Below are positions 35,052 through 44,310 of a DNA stretch of 64,000 nucleotides, piece after piece. The notes under the pieces were generated by a model. The model had not been told where the DNA came from. It was given only the letters and a program-made list of their open reading frames with translations, and did not search any database. The stretch covers positions 930,001 through 994,000 of the forward strand of contig NZ_JAINFL010000002.1 of NCBI RefSeq assembly GCF_022458895.1. The letters are read 5' to 3'. Each line of letters starts with the position of its first letter. Positions within the stretch are counted from its first letter, which is position 1. The translations under genes and the position numbers were made by a program. Source of the stretch: Roseihalotalea indica (GTDB lineage Bacteria; Bacteroidota; Bacteroidia; Cytophagales; Cyclobacteriaceae).

Positions 35052-35804
35052 CGTGAATTTATGATAGTTGCTTTCCTTTGTTAGAAATTAAACATAAACA
35101 ATATTAATGAAAATTTACTACTTCTAATAGTATTCAAGATGGCAGTACGAAATTGAGATACAGAGAATTAAGTAATAATTAAGCCAGTGTTATACGAAAA
35201 AGAATGCAATTTCGATAAGCTAATAAAACCAAATTGTTACTTATCTAAAACGAAATATAAATATATCACTATATGAATTGTTATTGACGCTTTGTGGAAA
35301 AAACATAGTTCATGTAATAATTTTAGCATAGAACCAAAAAATTATCCTAAGATTTAAATTGACATATTATCTCGATGATGAAAAATAAGCGGTAACCAAA
35401 ACTAAAGAAGTATATAGTATTCCTAAAAGCAGTTTTTTAAACTATAATCAAAAATGTGAAACTTGCTTTTTTTCAATTTTTAGAAGAAAAATGTTTAAAT
35501 ACGAGTGCGATTACTGCTTCGTAAGGTAATTATGAGACGAAAAAACATATTTAAGGAATATGAGGATATGGCTTACAGGAATGATGGCTAATAATACTTA
35601 TGCAATAATAAGTAGTAATACCTTATTAATTGCAAAGGTCTAGTTTTGCTTGGTGAGGATATCTTCGGTTAACAGAAGTTAAGTAGAAAAGAGGGAGATT
35701 ACCGGGCTTGAGCCATACGGTGGCTGCTGATGAGTTCTGCCTCTAGGCCACCAGCATATCGCCAGGTTATTTAAAAGATAAGGTAATAGTAAAAAAGAAA
35801 AGAG
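35052..35804. other. long AT-rich non-coding region
   Basis: About 750 bp with no credible frame on either strand. The part next to the 479-residue gene is strongly AT-rich and may hold its promoter or an unrecognised RNA. Near the tRNA end GGTGGC (35719-35724) and GCCACC (35747-35752) form a small inverted repeat. No known RNA family is recognised. Confidence 0.4.
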
Positions 35805-35878
35805 TGGAGAATAACGGATTCGAACCGATGACCTCTTCGCTGCCAGCGAAGCGCTCTAGCCAACTGAGCTAATTCCCC
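35805..35878 (-). tRNA. tRNA-Ala (anticodon GGC)
   Basis: Read on the minus strand, the 74-nt gene folds with acceptor GGGGAAT/ATTCTCC (one G-U pair), D arm GCTCAGTTGGCTAGAGC, anticodon stem CTTCG/CGAAG with loop CTGGCAG giving anticodon GGC, and a T arm with TTCGAATC. The discriminator base is A. CCA is not encoded. Confidence 0.95.
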
Positions 35879-35894
35879 ATCTGGAAAGGACGAG

Positions 35895-35925
35895 CAAAGT
35901 TAGCTAAAAAAGGCAATTCTCAAAA
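35895..35925 (-). promoter_or_regulatory. promoter of tRNA-Ala
   Basis: Minus-strand TTTTG (35925-35921), an 18-bp spacer and TAACTTTG (35902-35895) fit the Bacteroidota consensus with a slightly short spacer. It overlaps the last bases of the NlpC/P60 gene, and transcription would begin just upstream of the tRNA. Confidence 0.5.
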
Positions 35926-36498
35926 CGGTCGGCGCGCTTTTACAAAGGCTCTCCTATAATAATCAGAAAAAATATTGCTTTCTACTACGCCTAGAGAAGT
36001 TGAGGCATGAATAAATTGAACATCGTGTTTGCCTCGGATCTCGGTGACCAGACCAGCATGGGTTACTTTATTACTGTATTTGCTTCTGGTAGCAAAAAAT
36101 ACCAGATCACCCGGTCGTAATTCGTGAATGCTTACTAACCGTCCTACATGGCTTTGCTCAGCCGAAGTGCGGGGTAAATCAATGCCCGCTTCCCGAAAGG
36201 CAATCATCAACAATCCCGAACAATCCATACCCCCGCGGGTAGTGCCACCCCAGCGGTAGGGAGTACCGGAAAATGAGCGGGCAACTTCAATAACCTGGTG
36301 CTGACGAGAAGCAATCCGGTTGACACGGCTAGTGGCGCGTGAGGGCTCTTCTGGTAACGGAGTTGCCGGGCGGTGTAATGGTGGTCGAGCGGGTTTTGAG
36401 CGGGTAACCGCTTTCTTATGAGATGCACAGCTTGCTAATAGTACTATAAGCGTAAGCGTAGTAAGTGAGTTAGTTAGTTTACGAATCATGAACACCAA
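35920..36498 (-). CDS. NlpC/P60-family cell-wall hydrolase lipoprotein
   Basis: The 192-residue product has a signal peptide with lipobox LLASC (Cys24), a Pro/Arg-rich linker, and an NlpC/P60 cysteine peptidase domain from about residue 67. Catalytic residues are visible: Cys93 in MDCSGL, His147 in THAGLV and His164 in FIHAS. These enzymes cut peptide stems of peptidoglycan, usually next to meso-diaminopimelate. It is an envelope lipoprotein. A second ATG three codons downstream (36489) is an equally good start. Confidence 0.92.
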   Translation of the reverse strand: MVFMIRKLTNSLTTLTLIVLLASCASHKKAVTRSKPARPPLHRPATPLPEEPSRATSRVNRIASRQHQVIEVARSFSGTPYRWGGTTRGGMDCSGLLMIAFREAGIDLPRTSAEQSHVGRLVSIHELRPGDLVFFATRSKYSNKVTHAGLVTEIRGKHDVQFIHASTSLGVVESNIFSDYYRRAFVKARRPF

Positions 36499-36590
36499 AA
36501 TAATAGCGCCGTCAATATAATGTATCTTGCTTGGCTAACGTAGAGCTTATATGCTATATTTTGCAAATTCTACTCCAACCTTTCTGTACT

Positions 36591-36932
36591 ATGGCAAAAC
36601 ATGAAGATCAGTATAGCTTTTTTGAAAACGTATATGCAGTAGTGAAGCTCATTCCCCGAGGGAAAGTTAGCAGCTATGGGGCTATTGCAAACTACTTGGG
36701 GGCTAAGGGGAGTGCCCGCATGGTAGGTTGGGCCATGAATCAGGCACATGCTGATCCGGAAGTTCCGGCCCATCGGGTAGTCAATCGTCAGGGGTTGCTC
36801 ACCGGAAAGCATCATTTTGCCACCCCTACTACCATGCAGCATCTACTAGAGCAGGAAGGGGTCGTGGTGGTGGAAGATCAGGTACAAGACTTTGCCGAAC
36901 GTTTCTGGGACCCCTCGGCTGAACTGGTATAG
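36591..36932 (+). CDS. alkyltransferase-like (ATL) DNA-binding protein
   Basis: From the ATG at 36591 the 113-residue product has the DNA-binding domain of O6-alkylguanine-DNA alkyltransferases: IPRGKVSSYGAIA, the Arg-finger SARMVGWAMN (Arg43), and VPAHRVV, where the acceptor Cys of PCHRV is replaced by Ala60. Without the Cys it cannot remove the alkyl group itself. ATL proteins bind such lesions and direct them to nucleotide excision repair. The frame is open upstream to 36531, but that part has no similarity to the family. Confidence 0.88.
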   Translation: MAKHEDQYSFFENVYAVVKLIPRGKVSSYGAIANYLGAKGSARMVGWAMNQAHADPEVPAHRVVNRQGLLTGKHHFATPTTMQHLLEQEGVVVVEDQVQDFAERFWDPSAELV

Positions 36933-36980
36933 TTTCTAACTATTTAGGTATTGAGGAGTTGATAAATAAAAGGATGGACT

Positions 36981-37733
36981 ATGCATCAATATCAAAAGAC
37001 CGGGTTTATTTACCTGCTTTGTCTCATATTAAGTAGCTGTGCTCAAAGTCAGCAGCCGGTGCAGGAGCCGGTGGCAAAAGTAGAGGCAGCGGATAGTATT
37101 TATACATTTGGAGCATCTACCAGTGCCGATGGTACCGGGAAGTTTTACTTGGGGCGGGAGATTGCTCAGGTCATGGGGCATCAGGGAGCGGGATGGCTGG
37201 AGCGGTCAAACCGGGAAGAGGAAGAGCGTACTGATTTGCTGATTAAGGCCCTGGAGCTTCAACCGGATGACGTAGTAGCCGATATTGGGGCCGGCTCCGG
37301 GTATTTTACCTTTCGTATGAGTCCGCTGGTGCCACAGGGAAAAGTATTAGCGGTTGACATACAACCCGAGATGCTGGATATGATCCGAGAGAAAGAGGCA
37401 GATCAGTCAATAGACAATGTGAGAACAATCTTGGGGACTATAGACAATCCTAAACTGCCGGCTGATTCAGTAGATTGGGTGCTGCTGGTTGATGCTTATC
37501 ATGAATTTTCTCACCCCTACGAAATGATGTCCAATATTGCTGACGCACTGTCTGCCACTGGTAAAGTAGCCCTGGTAGAGTATCGGGCCGAAGATCCTTC
37601 TATCCAGATCAAGCCAAAACACAAGATGACTGAAGCACAAGCGGTAAAAGAAATGGAAAAGGTAGGGTTGCAGTTGGTAGAGAATAAAGAGATGCTACCT
37701 CAGCAGCATTTGATGATCTTCCAAAAAAAATAA
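36981..37733 (+). CDS. SAM-dependent methyltransferase-like protein with lipoprotein signal
   Basis: The 250-residue product carries a class I methyltransferase fold with motif I DIGAGSGYFTF, motif II VLAVDIQPEML and a DAYHEF motif IV region. Unusually it begins with a hydrophobic segment and lipobox LSSC, which predicts an envelope lipoprotein where SAM should be absent. Similar proteins occur in Bacteroidota and their role is unclear. The gene is 48 bp after the ATL gene and converges with secDF at a shared hairpin. Confidence 0.82.
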   Translation: MHQYQKTGFIYLLCLILSSCAQSQQPVQEPVAKVEAADSIYTFGASTSADGTGKFYLGREIAQVMGHQGAGWLERSNREEEERTDLLIKALELQPDDVVADIGAGSGYFTFRMSPLVPQGKVLAVDIQPEMLDMIREKEADQSIDNVRTILGTIDNPKLPADSVDWVLLVDAYHEFSHPYEMMSNIADALSATGKVALVEYRAEDPSIQIKPKHKMTEAQAVKEMEKVGLQLVENKEMLPQQHLMIFQKK

Positions 37734-37763
37734 AGCGCCAGAGAGACTCTCCCTGACGCTTTA
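37723..37763 (-). terminator. bidirectional terminator between the methyltransferase gene and secDF
   Basis: AAAGCG and CGCTTT pair around an inner GAGAG/CTCTC stem. On the minus strand the stem is followed by TTTATTTTTTTT, which makes a good terminator for secDF. It overlaps the last codons of the convergent methyltransferase gene. Confidence 0.75.
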
Positions 37764-37784
37764 GAATCATTATTAACTTTTAGA

Positions 37785-40700
37785 CTATGCTTTCTGCGGC
37801 TTGCGGGCCGTTTCACTAACTCTACGTTGCGTAAGGTCTACTACTACCGGAGAAGCAATATAAATTGAAGAGTAAGTACCCACCAGAATACCGATGAATA
37901 ATGCAAACGAGAAACCTCTCAGCACTTCTCCTCCAAACACTAATAGTATAAATACTACCATCAGGGTGGTGAGTGAGGTGATCAACGTACGGCTCATCAC
38001 ATTATTAACCGATTCATTAACCGCCTGAGCCAAAGGTAAGCGAGGATTCAGACCCAATGTCTCGCGGATACGGTCAAACACGATCACGGTATCATTAATA
38101 GAGTAACCTACAATAGTAAGCATGGCGGCAATAAACACCTGATCTACCTCATACCGCAATCCTAATAATCCGGCAATGGCATAAGCCCCTAGCACAAACA
38201 ATACATCGTGAAACAATGCGATAACCGCACCGGCACTGTATTGCCATTTGCGGAACCGAATTAGAATGTAGAGGAAGATTACAATGAGTGAGAACACAAT
38301 GGCTTCCAATGACGAATTTAAAATATCATCAGCTATGGTAGCCCCAACTTTGGAAGAACTGGAAATGGTGAACTGATTTTCGCCCAGTGTGGCCGTGTTC
38401 TCTACAAAGCTGTCGCCGGTAAATTCTTCAATACCACTCAAGAGCCTTCCGCGAACGTCCTCATCAGCTTCATCCGATTCATCGCCTACCAGATAACTGG
38501 TGGTGATCTTCAAAATGTTGTTAGCACCAAAAGTTTTTACCTCAACCGGGGTACCCTCAAAATTATCAGAAAATGAGGTCATCAAATCAGAAGGGACTAC
38601 TGGTTCGTCAAAAGTAACTACGTAGGAACGGCCACCTTTGAAATCCACTCCCAGGTTTAGGCCCTGAGATACCAGAACGACCAACCCTAAGGCAATGAAT
38701 GCTCCACTAAAGATATAAGCCATCTTCCGGCGAGCCATAAAATCAAAGTTCAGGTCATTCAGCAGGTTTCTAGAGAAAGGCATAGAGAAGGAAACCTTAC
38801 TATCATCACCTTTGCGGGTCATCCATTCAATAATTACCCGGGTTATGAAAACCGCTGAGAAGAATGAGCAAATAATACCGATCATCAGCGTAACGGCAAA
38901 ACCTCGCACCGGACCTTGCCCAAAGATGAATAAGATAAGGGCTGTTAAGAACGTAGTAGCATTGGAGTCAATAATAGAACTATAGGCTTTGCTGTACCCT
39001 GTAGCAATAGCTGCCTTTAGCCGCATCCCATTACGCAACTCCTCCCGGATACGTTCAAAGATTAGCACGTTGGCGTCAATGGCCATACCGATGGTTAACA
39101 CAATACCCGCAATACCCGGTAAGGTCAGGGCTGCGTTGATGGTAGGCTGAGCCAGAATACCCAGCACAAAGAAAATGTTGAACAGCAACGCTACGTTGGC
39201 TACTAAACCACCTTTGGCATAGTAAGCAATCATAAACAATACAACAATACCTAAGCCGGCCAGAATGGAGGTGATACCTTGTCGTTGTGCTTCCCGACCC
39301 AGAGTTGGTCCTACAATCGCTTCTTCCACGATACGGGTAGGGGCCGGTAGCGCACCAGCTTCCAAAATATTCGCTAAATCCTGAGCCTCATTGATGGTAA
39401 AGTTTCCGGAAATGATGGAGTTTCCGCTAGGAATCTCTTCGTTCACCACTGGTGCAGAATACACCCGGTTGTCCAACACAATAGCAATCTGCTGCCCTAC
39501 ACTGTTAGCAGTCAAACGGCGCCATAGGCGCGTTCCTTCAGCATTCATCTGCATGCTTACTGCCGGGCGAGAGGCCTGATCATAATCCTGACGGGCATTG
39601 GTAATTACCTCTCCGGTTAATGGCGCTTTTCCACCTCGTTCTCGCTTAAGAGGAAGCAGTTGAAGCACGGGGTTTTCTGCGATGGCGGGTTTCACTTCCC
39701 AGGCCAGGTCCATATCTGAGGGTAGCATGGACTGTACATCTTCCCGTTGGAAAATATCATTAATGCGGGCAGTATCTTCTACTCGGTAAACCAGTCCACC
39801 GTAACCAGCTCCACTTTGTAGCAGGCTGAATAAAGGAGAAACCTGAGAGTTTAGCATAGAATCCAGAGCAGTAGAATCAGCGCCTTCACCAGCTAATTGA
39901 GATTCCAGATCCTCATCACCTTCAGCAATTTCCGGGGTGTCGTCCTGATCAATAGCGCCTTCAATCGTTTCTGAATCTTCGGTTTCGGTTAGACCGGAGA
40001 GATCATTTTCTCCCTCGTCTCCCAAAGCATTTGCCAGCGATTCCCCCTCACCAGGCTCCATCTCAGAAACCAAGAGATTGTTGATCTCTTGGAAAGAGCT
40101 GCCTAATTCCGGTGAATTGTATACCTGAAGAAACTCCAGCTTAGCCACTCCCTGTAACAGCTTACGAACCCGCTCAGGGTTATCTACCCCCGGTAATTCT
40201 ACCTGAATACGCCCGGTACCCTGCAACCGTTGAATATTAGGCTGGGATGTACCGAAACGGTCAATACGGGTGCGGAGGATATTAAAGGAGCGATCAATGG
40301 CATTTTCAACTTCTTCGTTAACCATCGACATAACCTCGTCATTACTAGAGCTTCGGCTAATCCGGCCCCGGTTAGCAGCATTAGCAAAAATCTGGCTTAA
40401 TTGCTTATTAGGAGCAATCTCCTGAAAAGCCTCGGCAAACAGAGTAGTAAAGCGCTCCTGGCTATTTACCCGGCGCTCATTGGCCAGTTCTAGTGCGCGT
40501 AGAAAATCAGGGTCTTTACTATCGCCCGATAAGGCGCGAATAATTTCGGTGGGAGATACTTCCAGCACTACGTGCATCCCACCCCGCAGGTCAAGACCCA
40601 GGTTAAGTTCAGTTTCTTTTACTTCCTCGTAGGTATATTCAATACCTAAGAGATTGTACACTGGTTCGGTCCATACCGAGTCCAGGTACTCTTGTTTTTT

Positions 40701-40847
40701 AGCAAAATCAATGTTGCCATCGGCATCAGTCGCATACGTTTCTGCTGTTTTCTGCACCTGATTAGAAACCAGGGTAAAGGATAGATAATAAATGCAGAGA
40801 AAAGAAACGAGTACGGTAAGAATAATAATACCACTTCGGTTCCGCAT
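37785..40847 (-). CDS. secDF: fused protein translocase subunit SecDF
   Basis: The 1020-residue protein joins SecD and SecF, the proton-driven accessory to SecYEG that pulls exported proteins across the inner membrane. SecD features are the first membrane helix, LGLDLRGGMHVVLEV, and a six-helix block around AIDANVLIFERIREELR. SecF features are LGVDFKGGRSYVVTF and a second block with SINDTVIVFDRIRE. Twelve membrane helices are expected. Residues about 260-330 in the periplasmic P1 region are a long acidic, low-complexity insertion (Glu/Asp/Gly/Ser). The fusion is usual in Bacteroidota. Confidence 0.97.
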   Translation of the reverse strand: MRNRSGIIILTVLVSFLCIYYLSFTLVSNQVQKTAETYATDADGNIDFAKKQEYLDSVWTEPVYNLLGIEYTYEEVKETELNLGLDLRGGMHVVLEVSPTEIIRALSGDSKDPDFLRALELANERRVNSQERFTTLFAEAFQEIAPNKQLSQIFANAANRGRISRSSSNDEVMSMVNEEVENAIDRSFNILRTRIDRFGTSQPNIQRLQGTGRIQVELPGVDNPERVRKLLQGVAKLEFLQVYNSPELGSSFQEINNLLVSEMEPGEGESLANALGDEGENDLSGLTETEDSETIEGAIDQDDTPEIAEGDEDLESQLAGEGADSTALDSMLNSQVSPLFSLLQSGAGYGGLVYRVEDTARINDIFQREDVQSMLPSDMDLAWEVKPAIAENPVLQLLPLKRERGGKAPLTGEVITNARQDYDQASRPAVSMQMNAEGTRLWRRLTANSVGQQIAIVLDNRVYSAPVVNEEIPSGNSIISGNFTINEAQDLANILEAGALPAPTRIVEEAIVGPTLGREAQRQGITSILAGLGIVVLFMIAYYAKGGLVANVALLFNIFFVLGILAQPTINAALTLPGIAGIVLTIGMAIDANVLIFERIREELRNGMRLKAAIATGYSKAYSSIIDSNATTFLTALILFIFGQGPVRGFAVTLMIGIICSFFSAVFITRVIIEWMTRKGDDSKVSFSMPFSRNLLNDLNFDFMARRKMAYIFSGAFIALGLVVLVSQGLNLGVDFKGGRSYVVTFDEPVVPSDLMTSFSDNFEGTPVEVKTFGANNILKITTSYLVGDESDEADEDVRGRLLSGIEEFTGDSFVENTATLGENQFTISSSSKVGATIADDILNSSLEAIVFSLIVIFLYILIRFRKWQYSAGAVIALFHDVLFVLGAYAIAGLLGLRYEVDQVFIAAMLTIVGYSINDTVIVFDRIRETLGLNPRLPLAQAVNESVNNVMSRTLITSLTTLMVVFILLVFGGEVLRGFSFALFIGILVGTYSSIYIASPVVVDLTQRRVSETARKPQKA

Positions 40848-40972
40848 AGTAGTAATCGTTTTTTAATGAAAGGATACTTATATCAGTAATATAGAATATG
40901 GAGTTGCGTCGTTGAGGTATAATAATAAAGTATACTACTCAAAAACACTGTTATACTAGTACTAGAAAGTGG

Positions 40973-41353
40973 TTAGGGAGCGTTCGGCGAGATAATTTGC
41001 CGGAAAAGTGTTAGAAAAAAACGGCTCTGAGGTAGTGGAGTGTCTTTAACAGTAACGGCAGCATCCTCTTCGATCAACTCTAATTCCTGAAAGAAATTGC
41101 AGAAGAAGAGAATCTGAATTTTAACAATCGGAAGGACTGCCTCATTGAAACTCGATAAAGTTGTGGTCGTTTTTTGATCATGATGATCATCTGCCGGAAC
41201 TGCCTGTTCCTGCGAAACATCCGCATCATCCCATACATCCCAGGCGCTGGAGTACTGAGTAGCCATACCAATGGTAACCCATAACAGGAGAATTCCCGTT
41301 AAAATAGAGGCAACCCGGGGTTGCTGGTTTAATATGGTACGAATCAACTTCAT
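40973..41353 (-). CDS. small membrane-anchored protein, function unknown
   Basis: The 126-residue product has one clear N-terminal membrane helix (about 15-32), an acidic/His-containing linker (DDHHDQ), and a second hydrophobic segment near residues 72-90 (LPIVKIQILFFCNFF). No family is recognised. It lies 125 bp upstream of secDF on the same strand and may or may not be cotranscribed with it. Confidence 0.55.
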   Translation of the reverse strand: MKLIRTILNQQPRVASILTGILLLWVTIGMATQYSSAWDVWDDADVSQEQAVPADDHHDQKTTTTLSSFNEAVLPIVKIQILFFCNFFQELELIEEDAAVTVKDTPLPQSRFFLTLFRQIISPNAP

Positions 41354-41498
41354 TTTGAAAAATGAGTGGCAAAATTAGAGATTCTTTACCTAAACACAAA
41401 TGGTAGAAAAAATATCCATTAACTTTTAAATAAATTGTATACATTTCTTTGTTATACTAATAATGACTTTAGCATACAGGTGCGCAACCAAACCTCAT

Positions 41499-41529
41499 TT
41501 GAGAAAAGTAGGCTTTTTTCTTATTTTTG
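41499..41529 (+). promoter_or_regulatory. Bacteroidota-type promoter of the 2-oxoacid dehydrogenase E1 gene
   Basis: TTTG ending at 41501, a 20-bp spacer and TATTTTTG at 41522-41529 match the consensus. The start would be near 41536, about 56 nt before the GTG start codon. Confidence 0.6.
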
Positions 41530-41591
41530 GTGGCGATTTCTACGACGGGCTCCAGAAATGAAATCGGTTCAACCTTAAAACCCTCACGGGC

Positions 41592-44009
41592 GTGGAAGCA
41601 AAAACAACACAAGACGACATTACCCTGGATTTATCTATAGAAGAAATACTTAACGACTACCGTATTGCATGGGAGAGCCGTCATACCAGCTTGCTGGGCC
41701 GGAAAGAAGTATTTATGGGCAAAGCCAAATTTGGCGTGTTTGGTGACGGAAAAGAAATTGCCCAGATTGCCATGGCTAAAGCCTTTCGTAAAGGTGATTT
41801 TCGGTCGGGCTATTATCGGGATCAAACATTCATGTTTGCCACCGGACAGGTTACCATTCAGCAGTTTTTCGCCCAGATTTACGCTCACGCCAATGTAGAG
41901 GTCGAACCCTCCTCCGGCGGGCGGATGATGAACTCACACTTTGGTACTCGCCTGATTGACCCTCAAACCGGCGAGTTCTATCCTCAAATTGATCAATACA
42001 ACACGGGGTCGGATATCTCTCCTACCGCCGGGCAGATTCCTCGCTCTTTAGGGCTGGCTTATGCGTCTAAGTTATATCGGCATAATCCGGATCTAAAGGA
42101 TATGGAGCAGTTCTCGGTCAATGGCAATGAGGTGACCTTTGCCACCATTGGCGACGCTTCCACTTCGGAAGGCATGTTTCTGGAAATGGTTAACGCTGCC
42201 GGAGTGTTGCAACTGCCGCTGGTTATATCAGTATGGGATGATGGCTATGGAATATCGGTGCCTACTGAATACCATACTACCAAGCATAGCATTTCAGAGG
42301 CACTGGAAGGGTTTCAGCGTACGGAAGAAAAAGAGGGTATAGAAATTATTAAAGTAAAAGGCTGGAATTACGAAGCACTTTGTGAAACCTATCAGGCCGC
42401 TGTGCAACTGTCGCGCAAATCACACATCCCGGTGTTAATACACGTAGAGGAAGTGACCCAGCCTCAGGGGCACTCTACTTCCGGCTCGCACGAGCGCTAT
42501 AAGTCTAAAGAACGGCTGGCCTGGGAGCGGGAGTACGACTGCAATCTAAAAATGCGGGAGTGGATTATTAAAAATGGTTTTGCCTCAGAAGAACGATTGG
42601 ATGAAATTGAGGAAACGGCTAAACATACAGCCAAACAAGCTCGGGATGCTGCCTGGAAAGCCTATCGGAGTGAATTAACTAAAGAAATTAAGCAGGTAAA
42701 GCAGATTGTAGCAAATGTTGCTAACACAAGTCCGCAACACGTAACGATTCGCACCTTAGCTCAACAATTGGAAAAGAAACCCAATCCTATCCGCTCTGAT
42801 GCAGTGCGTTTGGCGAAAAAAGTACTGCGCCTGGTAAGGGGCGAAGATAACGACGCGCGCACCCAGTTAATTGATTGGTTAAAAACATATTCCAGAGATA
42901 ATGAAGAGCGTTTCAGTAGTCACCTGTATAGTGAAACAGAAAAGTCAGCCCTGAAAATTGAGGAAATTCCGGCAGTGTTTGACAAAAACAGCAAAATGCT
43001 GGATGGAAGAGAAGTGCTGAATGCTTGTTTTGATGCTGCTCTAACCCGCGATCCGCGCATATTTGCTATTGGCGAGGATGTGGGCATCATTGGTGATGTA
43101 AACCAGGGCTTTGCCGGTTTGCAGGCCAAGCACGGTATTTTGCGCGTAAGCGATACAGGTATTCGGGAAACTACCATTATTGGTCAGGGAATAGGTGCTG
43201 CTCTTCGCGGTTTACGCCCTATTGTAGAAATTCAGTACCTTGATTATATCTTCTACGCTATGGCGACTTTGACCGACGACCTTGCTTCATTGCGCTATCG
43301 TACTATGAATGGCCAGAGTGCGCCGTTGATTATTCGCACGCGAGGGCATCGGCTGGAAGGCATATGGCACTCGGGGTCACCTCTGGGAGCTATTTTACAT
43401 AGTCTAAGAGGGATTTACGTACTAGTACCTCGCAACATGGTACAGGCGGCGGGTTTTTATAATACTATGCTTCAATCAGACGATCCGGTTCTGATTATTG
43501 AAAGCCTTAATGGATATCGTCTCAAAGAGAAACTACCTAAAAATATAGGCGAGTTTACTGTCCCGCTGGGCAGGCCCGAAACGCTGCGGGAAGGTCATGA
43601 TGTCACTATAGTTACCTATGGCTCTATGTGTCGAATCGTGATGAAAGCTGCTGAAGAGCTTGCGGAAGTTGGTATTTCTTGTGAGGTAATTGATGTGCAA
43701 ACGTTGCTTCCTTTTGATATAGACCACCAGATAGCAACCTCTATTCAAAAAACCAACCGGGTTGTATTTGCTGACGAGGATGTGCCCGGCGGAGCGTCAG
43801 CCTATATGATGCAGAAGGTATTGGAAGAGCAGGGAGCGTATCAATTTTTAGATTCTCAACCGGTAACCATTGCCAGTCAGGCGCACCGTCCGGCATACGG
43901 TTCCGATGGAGATTATTTCTCTAAGCCAAATCAGGAAACAGTGTTTGATGCAGTATATCAGCTTATGGCCGAATATGACCCCAACCGCTTTAAAGAAATT
44001 TATCGCTGA
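41592..44009 (+). CDS. fused alpha/beta E1 of a 2-oxoacid (branched-chain type) dehydrogenase
   Basis: The 805-residue protein joins both E1 subunits of a thiamine diphosphate-dependent 2-oxoacid dehydrogenase. The alpha part (about 1-400) has the ThDP motif GDASTSEG..WDDGYGIS. The beta part (about 470-805) has FAIGEDVG, QYLDYIFYA, PLIIRTRGH, VIDVQTLLPFD and DEDVPGGA. It decarboxylates a 2-oxoacid and passes the acyl group to an E2 encoded elsewhere, probably in branched-chain amino acid breakdown. The start is GTG at 41592: the next in-frame ATG is some 40 codons inside the conserved region. The fused form is common in Bacteroidota. Confidence 0.92.
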   Translation: MEAKTTQDDITLDLSIEEILNDYRIAWESRHTSLLGRKEVFMGKAKFGVFGDGKEIAQIAMAKAFRKGDFRSGYYRDQTFMFATGQVTIQQFFAQIYAHANVEVEPSSGGRMMNSHFGTRLIDPQTGEFYPQIDQYNTGSDISPTAGQIPRSLGLAYASKLYRHNPDLKDMEQFSVNGNEVTFATIGDASTSEGMFLEMVNAAGVLQLPLVISVWDDGYGISVPTEYHTTKHSISEALEGFQRTEEKEGIEIIKVKGWNYEALCETYQAAVQLSRKSHIPVLIHVEEVTQPQGHSTSGSHERYKSKERLAWEREYDCNLKMREWIIKNGFASEERLDEIEETAKHTAKQARDAAWKAYRSELTKEIKQVKQIVANVANTSPQHVTIRTLAQQLEKKPNPIRSDAVRLAKKVLRLVRGEDNDARTQLIDWLKTYSRDNEERFSSHLYSETEKSALKIEEIPAVFDKNSKMLDGREVLNACFDAALTRDPRIFAIGEDVGIIGDVNQGFAGLQAKHGILRVSDTGIRETTIIGQGIGAALRGLRPIVEIQYLDYIFYAMATLTDDLASLRYRTMNGQSAPLIIRTRGHRLEGIWHSGSPLGAILHSLRGIYVLVPRNMVQAAGFYNTMLQSDDPVLIIESLNGYRLKEKLPKNIGEFTVPLGRPETLREGHDVTIVTYGSMCRIVMKAAEELAEVGISCEVIDVQTLLPFDIDHQIATSIQKTNRVVFADEDVPGGASAYMMQKVLEEQGAYQFLDSQPVTIASQAHRPAYGSDGDYFSKPNQETVFDAVYQLMAEYDPNRFKEIYR

Positions 44010-44310
44010 CAGGAAGAATATTACCTTTTATTACAATAAGCTAATATAACGATCACCTGTGCTTATATTTTTTACATATAATTAATTATTGTTTAAGTCA
44101 TATATCAACCGTTTTTCGGTCAATTGTTTTTTTTGCCAGGTAGAAGATTAAGAGCAAAAAAGTACATGAAGGATAGAAGTTAACAGTCTGATTTAATGTT
44201 GGTTAAATAGGCAGATATTGTATATTGCGCCAAAACATTAACCCGCAGTTTTATATGGATAGGCCATTTTGGATAGCTATAAGACTTGCGATCATTTTAT
44301 ACCAGCTTGG
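44010..44310. other. AT-rich intergenic region before the polysaccharide genes
   Basis: No gene is visible. It holds a small hairpin (ACCG-TTTTT-CGGT, about 44110-44122) followed by a T8 run. This could be a weak terminator for the E1 gene or part of the leader of the glycosyltransferase gene. No convincing promoter consensus was found. Confidence 0.35.

Noticed and set aside
44110..44130. ACCG-T5-CGGT hairpin as the terminator of the E1 gene
   Set aside because: The stem is only 4 bp and lies 100 bp after the stop with a separate T-run, too weak to call as a terminator.
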